From Atrichornis clamosus (Eukaryota; Chordata; Aves; Passeriformes; Menuridae), in contig WBMZ01012800.1 of assembly GCA_013400975.1 (NCBI GenBank), positions 24,536 to 88,535 of the forward strand: a stretch of DNA of 64,000 nt, in the 5' to 3' direction. The stretch's first letter is position 1. Each line of letters opens with the position of its first letter. The notes below the pieces were generated by a model. The model was given only the letters and a program-made list of their open reading frames with translations. It was not told where the DNA came from and ran no database searches. This document shows positions 24,109 through 36,364 of the stretch, piece by piece. A program made the position numbers and the translations under genes.

Positions 24109-27100
24109 TCTCATCAGCTCATCTGCTGTTGTATTTATTGCACATAGATAACAAAGGTATTGGCTGTAGTTGCTACGCTAGTTAACTCTGTGAGCGATAG
24201 TTAGCTGTAAAAACTGCTTTGCTAATACACCTCCATATTAATCCGCTCTGTTGCAAGTTTCAGGGTTTTTTTTTTTGGCTTTGTAATACAAAATTGTAGT
24301 TGGCAGCTTTATTACATCAAACAACCTAACTTCTTATCGTTGTCAGGTATTTGTTCAGTTACTGCCTCTGCACAATCATCTCTAAAGATGCTATTTTAGC
24401 AGTAGGTGCCCTTTGTCAAAGAAAAATACAATGATGTGAAGTGGTGTAATTTAAAGATGATATATTTTTGCCAGACCTGTGATCAGTCATTCAGTTTCAT
24501 TCTCCTGTTTTTCATGAAGGTATGAGGATAGAAAAACCAGGGAACCTCTCTGTATATGTGTCTTGCAGTGCAAGTGAAACAGACTTTTATATATCTAGTA
24601 CTTGCTAAATCTCTAATATGTAAATTCAACTGATTTAAGGGTATGGATTTATAGGGTAAAGAGTTTAAAAAACAAGACAGCTAGAGTGGGAGTACTTTAT
24701 GTTCTCTTCTTTTTATCATTGTTTATGTGGGTATAACTTCAGAATAGAGCTTGTGAATGCTCCTTATAATTTAAAGTGTATTTTACAAAATTCACATTTA
24801 AAATACTGTCATTTTAATTTACTGTTCTATTTATGATAAGAAAGCTAATCTATCCTACTTGCCCAGTAGCATGACAGACAGTCCTTCTGAATCTGAATTG
24901 GACATCCTCTGAATTCTGACAACAAATCTGCTATAATTCCTCTTCTTTTCTCAGAGAGTTCTAAACCAGTATTGATTTTTTAAAAAAGTGTATGCAACCC
25001 ATCAAAAGAACAGAACATCTATTGAGATTTTGGCTTTAGTTCCTCTGATATACTCGCATCTTTATGTTACATTTTCATAAATCTGTTTGGGGGCTTTAGG
25101 ATGCTGTTTGAGACAGTTTGGTGGACTGTTGCAAGGTGATTTTCTGGCTGGTTCTTTTGAAGCTGTCTGCTCCACTGGCAGCTCCTGGGCTCCAGCAGTG
25201 CTGCAGGGCTTGGCCCCTTCCCCGGCTCAGGGCTGGCGATGAGGAGGAGGTGCCTGCTGCTGGGCAGCAGTCTGCTCCCAGCTGGTTCCTTAAAACCAGC
25301 TCTGCTTCATGAAAATTAATTAAAATAGCTCTGAGGGAAGAGATGAGTGACTTATTATGGACTGCATTAGATTTCCTTTTCTGTCTGAAGGGTGGAGGTA
25401 GGAATCTGGTTGCGAGAAACCTTTTTATTGGGACCTTAACTTTTGCTTTTAGTTACAACTGACGTTGAAAGCCAAGAGGTTGAGGGGATAAAACAGCCTT
25501 GAAAAGGACGCTGCATCCCTCAGGCCCATGGAATTGTGCACATCTCGTCTGACCCGCATCTGGGGAGATGACGGCAGCTTCCTGCTGCCTCTGGACTCTG
25601 ACAAATGAGTTCTGGCAGCTTGTAGTGCAACAGTTTAAGGTGTTACCATCCCCAGATGCTTCTGATCTCTCTGCTGGCACTCTCTGATGCTACCTGAGAG
25701 AGGGCTCCCCTTTGATAAAAATGATTTTTTCACTATGATTCTCGGCTGTAAAATGCAGGAGTCAGTATGTAGACACGTGTCCTGTTTTCCTCTGGCATTG
25801 ATAAGTGGTCAGAGACTGGTGGATGAGTATGTCTCAGGCTCTTTCTAACAAGTATACCTAAGCTCATTTGTTAAAAATAGACAGCTACATCTTCACTAGG
25901 AATTTAACTCTAGTATTCTGTTAGAAGTGGGTACTTACTTGACAACATGTATTTACACAAAATGACTTACCTAATTTTCTAGTGTTTAGCCATTTTGTAT
26001 CATTAGTCCAAAGTCCAAACTTCATATTTGCAGAAAAATAAATATAAGTTAGGAAATGTTATGTGCCTTTGCTGGAGTACTGACTTTTTCCAGGAACAGG
26101 AAAGTAAAGAGAGTGTCTGTATCCTTCTGAGAGGTTCTGTTTCACAACAAACATGGCAGAAGGTTTCTAATCAAAAGAGGAAAAAAAGAAGTGGATAAAT
26201 TACATCGTTTCAGTAATTTCATTTGCTCTGAACATTTTGCTCTCATACAATGGCATTGATGTTCAGGCATACATTTTCTGAACTTCAGTGCTCCTCATTG
26301 GCTGCATCATTGCACTGTTCCTTCATCTATAATGATTAATAAGCAAAGAAATTTCGAAAACTATTAACACAAGGCTAATATGGTTCAGTCAGTCTACTAC
26401 TGCTTTATGGACAACTGACTTCCTCATTTTGCTCTAATGGGAAAGTGCATCATTTCTCTGCTGTGTTCAGTTCTTGTTCCCTTGCTATACTTGGTGCTCC
26501 CAGCCAGGCCAACATGGCATCACACCATCTGCTGTCATAGAATGCCATTAGTTTGGGGAGTTTTTTTCAAAATTGATTGATTATTTTAATATATAAGATG
26601 CTGTTGCTAATAATTTTTCCCTAATACACATACTCTTCTACATATGTAAGTGCAGCCTTACAGAAGAGAGAAGCTGCTGTGCAGAGTCAACAACAAGAAA
26701 GCACATGAACATTTCAAAGCCTAATTTGAAGCAAGGCATTTTTAAGTTAGAGCATTGTATTTAACTTCCTAGTAGTTTACCCCCAACACAGACAGGACAA
26801 AAGGATAAACTGAAGTGATTAATGTTTCATGTGCAGCCTGTTCTGTTTTTCTGTCAGGTAATTGCCAAGAAGGTTCCTGTTGATCACCTTTGCAGGAATG
26901 GCACATTAAGGTCTACTGAATGAGGCAATTAAGCAATTTATATTTATATAAAGAATGCAACTGGATATATAAAATATAATCAACTGATGTTGTGTACTGC
27001 TTGTCTCCTTGCTTTCTTAGTAATTAGGTGACATTCATGCTTTCAGTGCAAAGTGAATAAATAAATGAATAAGGTAAATAGTGGAGCCATTATGCAATTA

Positions 27101-29410
27101 TTCATGGTTTGGGTGTATTTTCAGTTTTTTACAAGGCTCTGTAGCTACTAGCTGCTGTCTACACCAATATGAACTGTATATAGTCTTCTTTTTGTGTCAG
27201 TCTCCGGGTTTAAAACTTTGCTTCATGTTTTTCATATTCATCAGATGGAGAATTATATCTGGTTCACTGTGTATTTTGAGAAGTTTTCAAGATTTCAATT
27301 TGTCTTGGATATAACTCATGTGAAAAAAAAAATCATGAAAGTGCTACTTATTTTTAACAGATCTACATCAGAGACCATGACCCAAGAACAGTGAAATTTT
27401 TTGTTTATATTAATATATGGGTTTGTAGGACCATTTGAAGTGTGTTTCATAATCAGAACTGTGGTCAGAATTGAAGAAACCTGTTACCCTCTGTGTTCTG
27501 GAATTAAATTAATTCAAAGAGACAGGCTGTCATACTAACTTGTGAAATTAGCAGCTGACTCATTTATGGAGAGTTTCACAGAATACCTATTTAAGCTAGG
27601 GAAGTCCTTTCTGGCAGTTGCTGTAGATGCTAAAACTTCGCATGGAATTGAGGAAAGACTGGAAAAGTGCCCAGAAGATAAATTCTTGCTACATCCATGA
27701 AGCATGTAGAAGCCATGTTTGCCTTAGCTGCTGAATGTCCCTCAGTTGCAGAATGGAAAGCCCTGGAAAATGTATTTTATATGGTGACCCTGCTGTGATC
27801 TCTTCTGTACACATCCATTTAGGCCACTGTCAGAAACACAATCCTGGCTTAGGCTGGTGCCTGTATGCTCACAGGTGGAGATGAGAGTATATTCCATATT
27901 GCTCTGCTCACATCAGCACCAGTGGAAGTTCTGTGGATTAATTGGTAAAAAGGAATACTACTGACCATAGTAGTCTCTACAGCTTGACAGCCACGTTCGG
28001 TTTTTGAATGTCATTGGTAGATTGCTTTTTCCTGAAATACTAACTTTGGTGAATAAAATCAAACCCATATTTCTGGGATTTTTTAAATTAATATTTTGGG
28101 GAGATAAACTTTATGAATTTATCCTGTGAGATTTCTAATAGGGCAAACCTTTATTATGTTGTCTTCCACAGTAGCAAGTAATCTGTCCTTCAGCATGAAA
28201 CAAATCGTTAACTTAGGCAATGCAGTTGAAATAGAAATTGAAGTAGAAAGTACTTACTTGATTGAGGCCTAAGCCTTCACTTTTGTTGGCATGAGTGGGA
28301 GTAAAGCAAAATCCTGACAGTGCTCATGAAGAACCCTATTTAAATCCCAGTATACAACAAATGCTTAAACTGACCAGGAGGCATTTTGTGCATATGAACA
28401 CAGAAACATGTCTAGGCTGTCTCTTTCAGCACTTAACGTTTGAGGTTTCCTTCTCTCTGCCGTATTTCTGGAGACAGGCAAGCTTTCTTAACCACCTGCA
28501 AACAGGCAGGGCGGCTGAGGCGGGTTTGTGTCATCCAAGTGGAATGACCCAGTGCTGCACGGAGCTCATCATGGCCGTGTGTGTGAATGGGGCTTCTGTG
28601 GTTACCATTACTGCCAGCTTCCAGATGGATGAAAGAGGGGTATCTTCTTAGGTTTGCTTTTCATTCGTTTTTGAGAAGCAAGCTCAGTTTTACTGCCAAA
28701 AGAAAGAATAATCTGTAAAGAAGTTAGTATAGAAAAAAAACAGCAAAAGGCAGAGTAAGTAAAATACAGAAAGTGTCTCTTACCTTAAGCTTACTGTGGC
28801 CGTTTGAATTTCCTTTCTATTATAATTTACTGCCATAAAAATTGGGAAGTTTTAATGTAACATCTTGGATTAGCTACACAGAGCATAGTTCACAAAATCT
28901 CAAAGAGCCTCATGGCAATGCTAATGTCAGGTTGATAGCAGTAATAAAATTTAACATCAAGCATACTCACGAGGATTAGTTTAAAATCTGCTGTCATGAA
29001 ATATCAGAGTACAATGAGGTACTTGATAGCCTGCATGAGCTACTGGTAGGGTATGCAAACATTTTCCCTTAACCACAAAAGATAACCATTGAGGAAGTTC
29101 AATTCCACCACCTCAATACCAGCAACCGCTATTATGCAGTGTATTCTAGGAAGACTAGCTTTATTTTGGTGATGAATTGTCCTGAGTTATTCCACAGTGT
29201 TATCATTCACAAAGCATATCCCGTGATTTTATATGAATTCATTGTTGGCTTCCCTTTTGTGGTATCTTGCCTGGTTTTTAGCATTTATTTTTACTTGTTC
29301 TGTTTTTAACTAAGCACAGAATTTGGCTAAGTTTATAGAATCTGTTACAAAAATGAAAAGTAGATGATTTTGCAATTTTTGAAATTTTAATTCTTCTTTT
29401 GCTGTGTTGC
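24109..29410. other. AT-rich unique sequence, no gene seen
   Basis: There is no recognised repeat or RNA gene. Locally GC-richer patches at about 25.15-25.30 kb and 25.45-25.70 kb, and a plus-strand open frame of 118 codons at 28295-28651, do not resemble any family I know. Splice-like motifs are present, as they are everywhere, but no exon can be supported. Confidence 0.5.
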
Positions 29411-29457
29411 CTTTTTTTTTTTTTTTTCCTTCCTTTTCCTCCTTACCCCCTCCTTCT
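29411..29457. repeat. Poly-T and polypyrimidine tract
   Basis: T16 (29412-29427) is followed by C/T-only sequence with small interruptions. It could be the reverse of an old poly-A tail, but I recognise no retroposed gene next to it. Confidence 0.75.
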
Positions 29458-29564
29458 CAAAATAAAAGCTTTACTGAAATAAGAGCAGGAAACAGTAATC
29501 AGAAGAGAGAAGTTTTTTGGAGAGTTTGGAATTTTCATCCTTCCCACTGCTATCTGCTTCCCAG

Positions 29565-29584
29565 TTACATTACATTACATTTAC
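29565..29584. repeat. (TTACA)4 pentanucleotide repeat
   Basis: Four perfect TTACA copies form a small microsatellite. Confidence 0.85.
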
Positions 29585-32500
29585 ACCATAACAACACCTT
29601 CTTATCTGCTCTGTAAGACTACATTTTCATATTGGGTATCTTTCCATTTTCCACTTCACATTTATTCCAGGTGGAATATTGTATTTAACAAACATCAAGA
29701 ATTTACAACCAAATACAGCTTTAACAGTATATCCCCCAATTAAATTAATCTTCTGGTAATATTGTATTTTCGCAGTCAGGGGAAAAGTATTTTCATGTAT
29801 GGAGGTGGTATACTTTTGGCAGAGAAAAAGCCACCAAACTTGAGAAGTTTGCATGAAGAGAAGGGGGTTCTGTCTGAAGTGAGATATCCCATATAATGTT
29901 TTGGTTTTCAGAAGCAAACAAGGTAATTCTGCAATACCGTGGGCACAATTGTAGACTGTGACAGCATTATCAGCTCTTTTGTATCATTTTAAAAAAACAT
30001 CAGAACCAAGTGTCAGCAAATAATCATTACCAGAATCTCTCATAATTCCATCCTGTGAAATGTGCAACTTTCGCCAAGATCTTTCTTTTCACAGCTTCAG
30101 TTCTTCCTCCAAACAAGGTGCCTTGGCTCATGCCTCCTGGGATGCAGAGGGATTTGTTTGCCTGGCCACTTAATGCACCAAAAGCCAGGCACTGAACAGG
30201 TACTTCCAAAACCAAGAAAAAACCATGTTTTCTTCTCCCACATTTATTCTATATTCTATTTGTGGCTATCTTAATTTTCTCTTTACTATCATTTGTAACT
30301 AGCAGATACTTAGTCCAAGTATGTGTCACTTTGCTAGCAAAGCAGAACCTTTTCCAAGGAAATTCCAAATATTTCCTATTTTTGTCTCTTTTTTTCTCAT
30401 CAGTCTACTCCCTGTGGTGTTCTTTAATGTGTGGTAGCATATTTTCTACTTCCATTGCCAAAATCTCTTTCTGAAGTGGATCTTGCTCTCAACAAATGTT
30501 TTCCTGAGGACTTGTGTAGTTCTTACTGAAGTAAGAGCATTTACATAAGAGAAAAATGGTTGCTTGTCTAATAGTTTTGAGGTTTGTAGGTGCTCTACTA
30601 CAGAGCTTCACTGGCAGGTGGCTTCTCAGGTGGGATAAATGAAGCCTTGAAAAATCAGAGAATATGCACAGGGCTGAGGTGTTTTTTTTATTGCTGTGAT
30701 GGCCACTCACTTTGTTGGAGAACTAAGGCCTATCATTAGTCTTAAGCAAAGAAACAGTTTTATTTAAAATATTAATATAATGGCAGTGTAGTTAGCCACT
30801 ATGATAATCTTACATTGTAAGTCAGGAAAAGAGGAAATCAAAAAAGGACAGTTTGATTATAACAGGCACAAAATTATTTGGTGACACTTGAAATTACTGA
30901 CACATGGAAACTGTAGTGAATGATGTATAGAAAGTATTTATACAATCTCTAATCTCTTGCAACTTCTGTACTATAAATATGTTCACAATGACAAATGCAA
31001 AGGGAATATTGCATTAAAAACAGGTGAGTTTTCTGTAGCTCATTGATACAAGAAAAACTTTACAGGTCCTACTATTATTTCCAATTTTTCATATAAGAGA
31101 AGAGAGTTTAAGTACCATTTTAAGAGGCACGCATACCTGAAAAAGACTATAATTATGTCTAATTTAATAAGAAAATATTTTTACAAATCCTGTATTTCAT
31201 ATTTTTTTTTCATCCTAATTAGTTCAGTGGAGACATATTACATACTAATTTTGCCATATCTGTCAAGATACCTGAAAGGTTATTTTAAAAGATATTATTA
31301 ATGGGACTGGATACAATGTGTGTGGTTCCTTGATGCTAATTAATTCACTCAGGAGACAGTCCTAATAAGCAGATGTGAAACCAGAATTTTAGACAAAAGC
31401 ATTCTGTTTGGTTGTGAAGTTAATCTGCTTGCTATTGTAAGTTCGCTTGGGAGATAATTTCAATCAAACTGTTTTGTGTACCTATCAAAAAGTGTTTTGT
31501 TGGTATGCCTTGAACCGTAAGTGAAATTTTATCATGAAAAGTTTCACATACACTTCATAAATATTCTCAAGATTAAAGCTAATTTTGTTAGGCCTGCTGG
31601 TATGATCACAGTTCATTTACTTTGATTGCACTTATATTTTTTTGCTTTCTACTCAACTATTTCACCATTATGTCAGCTAGGTAATATTGATGTCTCACTG
31701 CAACAGTACTTAAAAGCTTTTGTGAAAACTAAATGACGTTTTTTACACAGCTCCCAATTTCATTTAGACTATTTTTAAGTGTCTAGGAGGGTAATAGGAG
31801 ATAACTTTTATTTCACTGAAAATATTAATTTGGTTTTGTTAAAGTTTAGCAGTTCAACAAAAAGAGAAGCCTGGAGAATATTGCATTAAATATTAATAGG
31901 TTTTTCTATCAGGGTACTGGGGGGTTTGTTTTGTTTTTAAGAAATGTCACATCCATTTAGACTCCTAAATCATTCTCATAGACACTTTTATTTTGTCCTC
32001 TGTTGAATTATAGTCTCATCGTATCTGTTCTCACTGGCTTATTATGTTACATGATTTCAACAATGTTTTCCTTTGTACTTCTGGTTTAACTCTAAAGAAA
32101 AATGTAGGTACACAAACCAAAAATAGCTGTGTCTGTAAGCAGGCCTATTAAATAACAATAGTGTTAGTTATCTGTTTACTGAAAAATATTTACAGTAATT
32201 TTCAAGGCTTTATAAAAGGCAAAAGAAAGCTCAGTCATACTTGCTGCAGTTGTTATGCCCCCAAATTGTAATGCTCTAAAATCTGTGATTCATGCTGCAA
32301 ATAGCTGCCAGCTTCTCCTACCTAAGACAAAGCAGGAAATTATCCGTGTTGTTTATTGTAGCACTGTTAAATCAGCTAAATGGATCCAAGTCTTAGTCTG
32401 AAACAAGGTCATACATGAGTTGTCTCTTAGAGCATCTCAGCTGTCATGTGCTCACTGTATTTGCCCAAATATGCTATTAACTCTCCGGCCCCAACAGAAA

Positions 32501-33249
32501 CAACAAAAGCATGGGAACATAAATTATTTATCCACATAGTATTCTTTGGCTATGGGATTAAAGTTTCGTGATTAAAATTTTTGCACTCATTTTTTAATGC
32601 TTTAATTGAAAACAAACCCAGATTTCTGAGTCAGGCAAAATCTGCCCTGATGAAGAAGATAGGATCATGCAGTGATAATTTCAGAGCTGCCGGCTCTGGA
32701 GCCCATACCAGCTTCTGTTCTACCATGATAGTTGTTTGCCAGCAGGCAGCATCAAATCCCTTAAAGTACCTTCTGGGCTGCTTCCATATTGCAGTTTAAG
32801 TAGTTTTGGAATACCAGCAGGTTTTCTCATTGAATAGTGCTTTTTCCAATTCTGAATATCTTTTTGATGTACTTTTGTAAGTAAAAGTATTTTGTATAAA
32901 TTCTTCATAATGTTAGTGTAAACTGTAGCCTGGGGAGCAATTATCAGCTATGTTTTAAAACTAATGAGACATTTTTAATCTGGTTTAAGTTGCAAGTTTG
33001 TTCCACATTCCCTCCACTGTGAATGTGTTCTGTTGCTGTCCCATGTTTTGTGCTACATTTGCTGGACAAAATACATGTTTTGTTCTGGTAGAAGTAGATC
33101 CTTTTATAGCTAGTGTCAGGTCCACTGAGAGCTTTGGAAGGAAGGACACTAAGGTTTGGCAAATGAAATCCAGTAGCATCTAATGGAAGATACAGAGTTC
33201 TGCATGAGTACATAGAAAACTGGTCTGGAAAAGTAGTTCTCAATTTTGT
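29585..33249. other. AT-rich unique sequence, no gene seen
   Basis: There is no recognised repeat or exon in about 3.7 kb. A short stretch at 30782 (GGCAGTGT) shares a seed with miR-34 but lacks a hairpin. Open frames are at most 73 codons. Confidence 0.55.
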
Positions 33250-34100
33250 GACTCTGTCGATCATCTAGTCCAACTTCTGTGCTCAAAGCATGATCAGCTA
33301 GAGCAGGTTGTGTCCAGTTAGCTGGATGTCTCCAAAGATGGAGACTCTACAATGTCTCTGTGCCACCTGTTGCAGTGTTTGACCGCCCTCATGGTAATAG
33401 AAAGGTGTTTAGATGGGTTTGAGGTGAGGCTGACCTGCTTGTGGTTCCCTGGATCCTCCTTCTTGCCCTTCTTGAAGCTTGGAGATGGGAGTGCACCTTG
33501 CTTTCTTCAGTCATCAGGAACCTCTTCCAGTTGCTGTGACTTTTTAAAGACAATTTTGAGAATGGCCTTGTGAGGACATCAGTCAGCTGCCTCAGCACTC
33601 TTTGTTGTGTCGTATCTGGACCCTTGTATTGTCTGTGTCCATCTTCTATTTGTTCTTTAACCTGACCATTCTCCATTGAGAAAGTCTTCATTGCTCCACA
33701 CTTCGCCCCTGGTTGCAGGAGCTTCAGATTCCTGAAGGCAGGTATTGCCTGCCTTACTGAGGCAAAAGAAGACATTAAGTACCTCAGCCTTTTCCATATC
33801 CTTTGTGACCAGGGACCGTGTCCATTCAGGAGAAGGCACGCATTTTCCTTTGTCTTTCACTACTCATGTAGAATCCCTTTTCACCTTACACGTACCACCA
33901 AACTCAAATCTGGGTTGCTCTGGCTTTTCTGACTCCATCCCTGCAAGCCCTATATTTCTCCTGGGTCATATTGACCCTGCTTCCACTTCCTGCATACTTC
34001 CTATTTATTCTTCAGTTTTGGCAGGAGCTGCTTGTTCATCCATGCAGGCCTTCTGCTGCGTTTGCTTGCGTGAATTGCAGTGGTCCAGGCTGGAGCTAAC
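33250..34100 (-). mobile_element. CR1 LINE with ORF2 remnant and internal deletion
   Basis: The element lies on the minus strand. At 33250-33430 the plus strand carries the reverse complement of a CR1 3' end (GATCATCTAGTCCAACTTCT, CTAGAGCAGGTTGTGTCCAG, GGATGTCTCCAAAGATGGAG). From about 33431 to 34100 the minus strand encodes decayed CR1 ORF2 from the end of the endonuclease part into the start of reverse transcriptase. Residue strings include NVFFCLSKAGNTCLQESEAP, then KGPD, then RVLRQLTDVLTRPFSKL, then a degenerate KKGKKEDPGNYRP-like stretch (RRARRRIQGTTSRS). Frameshifts and substitutions break it. Everything between the N-terminal reverse transcriptase segment and the 3'UTR is missing. Open frames of 60-128 codons on both strands here are by-products of the element. 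Confidence 0.88.
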
Positions 34101-35137
34101 AAATAAAAAGATCATTGAAACCTTATGCTAAGATGTAAGTCCAAGTGGGAATTGTAATGTAAAAAATAAGTCAAGATTGAAAGAAGGGATTTTGAGATAC
34201 TGCTGCAGGCAATACAGTAGAATATGTTATGAAAATCTTTCAAAATATTTCAAAATAATAGGCTATAGATACAGTAATAGTCTATTGTGAACATAACCCT
34301 CTAGAATGTTATAGAGTGTTATATGCAAGATTCAAAAGGGTTTTAAAAGATTTGCTATCATTTACAATGTGACTTTCAAATTCTTACATGAAAATAGCTT
34401 GTCTTTTTTTCAGTTGAAAAGGCTTCATAATAAAAGCAACTAGTGTTGATGGGTGGGTGAATGAGTAAGACTTAATGAGCTCATACTCATGTAAGCCCAG
34501 GCTGTCACCTAACTGATTACAGCATACCTGCCTATGATGCTAAAGTAGATGGAAAGATTTAAATGATCAGTAATGATGGCCAGCAGTGATTGGAATACCA
34601 GTTTTGAAAAAAAAGACAAGTAGGACAGATTGGCCAGGAAATTGGCACGTAACAGTCAATTTGATTTTTTTTTGTTGTTAATTGAGATCTGTATGGCAAT
34701 CCTCAGTGGATGCCACAGAGTTACCATTCTTTACCACAGTACCAGGAAAGTTGTACGCATGAACCAGCACCCTAGACAGCGGCACTTCAGAATTTTACAA
34801 GTGAATGACGGGGGGAAGTGATGCCGAGGGGCTTTTTGCTTTTTACTTTTGCCTTTTTGCCTAGTCCATGCTAGCATTCCTGAGTTGCTTCAGATTAATA
34901 ATACCCTATATTCTAGACAAAATAGAGCCACCTATCTCTACAACTTTCCAGGGTTGAGAACATGCTATCACGGAGTGACGACCGAAAGACGACCATTTAA
35001 TTCTATGTCTTAATTGGAGAATCTTTGTAAACTATGTTTTTTGTTAGAACAGCATCTATATAGAGCTATGGGATAGAGAGAAGCTATCTTTTTATTCTCT
35101 TCATCTTTGGATCTTTTTCTTTGCCATTTTTTCCTTA
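34101..35137. other. AT-rich unique sequence, possible upstream part of an LTR-like block
   Basis: There is no gene. TATA-like CTATATAGAG lies at 35056-35065, upstream of the structured region that starts at 35138. The interval at 34820-34870 is T-rich with repeated TTTTGC motifs. Confidence 0.45.
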
Positions 35138-35162
35138 CCCACACCCTACCCTTACCCAACCC
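35138..35162 (-). other. Five-run G-quadruplex motif, telomere-like
   Basis: Five CCC runs (35138-35140, 35144-35146, 35149-35151, 35155-35157, 35160-35162) are separated by 3, 2, 3 and 2 bases. The minus strand is therefore GGG runs joined by TT, TAA, TA and TGT. This exceeds the four-run, 1-7 nt loop quadruplex definition and resembles degenerate TTAGGG-type sequence. It is not a perfect telomeric array. Confidence 0.85.
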
Positions 35163-35190
35163 TTCTGTATACTGGGCCTTTGTGCCAGGC

Positions 35191-35215
35191 TGGGGGAGGG
35201 ACTGCCCTTCCCCCA
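35191..35215. other. GC-rich stem-loop
   Basis: GGGGGAGGG at 35192-35200 can pair with CCCTTCCCCC at 35205-35214 with a one-base bulge, across the loop ACTG. It lies 28 bases from the quadruplex motif and 4 bases before the next hairpin, making a compact structured region. Confidence 0.65.
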
Positions 35216-35219
35216 TTTG

Positions 35220-35245
35220 TATTTCGGAAAAGCTTCCGAAATAAA
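35220..35245 (+). other. Perfect 10-bp hairpin overlapping AATAAA
   Basis: TATTTCGGAA (35220-35229) and TTCCGAAATA (35234-35243) pair perfectly over the loop AAGC. The second arm runs straight into AATAAA (35240-35245), followed by GTTTTTGCTTTTT. A hairpin with a polyadenylation hexamer and T-rich downstream sequence is the arrangement seen at some mRNA or LTR 3' ends. No transcript body upstream is recognised, so any role is inference. Confidence 0.6.
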
Positions 35246-36342
35246 GTTTTTGCTTTTTCCCTACCTTTATAAAAATCTGCCTCCAGCTTCTGTTTTGTCG
35301 CTTAAAAGGTGGGGGCAGAAAAAGGCAACAGAAGTAATATTGGCCAATTGAAGATAAGAGCTGATAAAATCAATAATGGTAGAGTGGAAATAGGACATGA
35401 AGTGAAGACTAATAGTTTGAGTTTAATAAGGTAGAGGAGTAAGTGTTAATGGAGGGAACTTATAAAGAGGGTTATATGGTTAGTCAAACTCATCCTTGCA
35501 GGTGCACTCTAAACATTTGTGAATGGGGCAAACTGTTTGAAGAACAGTGGGAAAATGTAAGTCATGGGCCAGTGACAAAGAAAGCTTTTAGATATTATTC
35601 AAATACAAAGAACTAGGATACCCAAATAAAAATACATTGCCTTAACTATCAGTTTGCATAATGATGAGGTGAGGATAGTGCTTGGAGAACTCAAGGAAGG
35701 AGGCAGGGCTGATTGCTAGATAGGAGCTGGCAGGTGTTTAAAGAGATAGGGTTATATTTTGATTTGGTCATGGGAATTCAGGATGTCTAAAATAATGGCA
35801 GATGTCTGAGTGGTCTTTGAGAAGTGGTAGTTGAGTTTGTTTGGTGGTGGCTTTATCCAGCAAAAATTGGCAAAGAATGAAGGGAATTAATTAGAAAGAG
35901 ACTTGTAGAATGTGTTCTCTCTATCTGAAGGGGGGCTTCAGCTCTTCAGTCCAGATGGAGGAGCTACATGCTTGAATGATTGATTAGAGAGGTAGGAAAA
36001 CAGAAGATGTGACAGCTTGTGTCATGTGTCACCTACAGTATTGGACAGTGATCTCATTTTACATCAGTTCAAAATACCAAAATGGAAAAGGATATGAAAG
36101 TATTAATATTTCAACAGCCAATCAATCATTTTTGACACTGGTGGAGGCTAGAGGTGATGAAAGGCAGAACGCAAATCTATACTGTAAAAGGGGCCTTACA
36201 AGTAAGGCTCATCATTTGTCAGTTTATCATTGTGGAAGAGAGTATTCTGAGACAAGTGGATGTGGAAAGGTAAGTTTCTTTCTATACTACCTAATAAGAA
36301 ATGTGTGACATTTATTTTTTAAGAGAAACAAAGATTAGAAGA
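35246..36342. other. Unique sequence, no gene seen
   Basis: This is purine-rich but otherwise ordinary sequence. No repeat family or exon is recognised. Confidence 0.5.
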
Positions 36343-36364
36343 GGGAGAGGGAGACTGGGGTGGG
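36343..36364 (+). other. G-quadruplex motif
   Basis: Four G tracts (36343-36345, 36349-36351, 36357-36360, 36362-36364) are separated by loops of 3, 5 and 1 bases, inside a longer purine-rich stretch. This meets the standard intramolecular quadruplex definition. No promoter or gene is seen next to it. Confidence 0.8.

Noticed and set aside
26536..26560. TCATAGAATGCCATTAG, a possible CR1 tail start
   Set aside because: Only the first nine bases fit CR1; the following sequence does not match any part of the element.
30780..30830. miR-34-like seed GGCAGTGT
   Set aside because: No opposing hairpin arm is present and the remainder of the miRNA does not match.
33389..34131. Open frames of up to 128 codons on both strands
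   Set aside because: They lie inside a decayed minus-strand CR1. The minus-strand frame is ORF2 remnant and the plus-strand ones are antisense to it.
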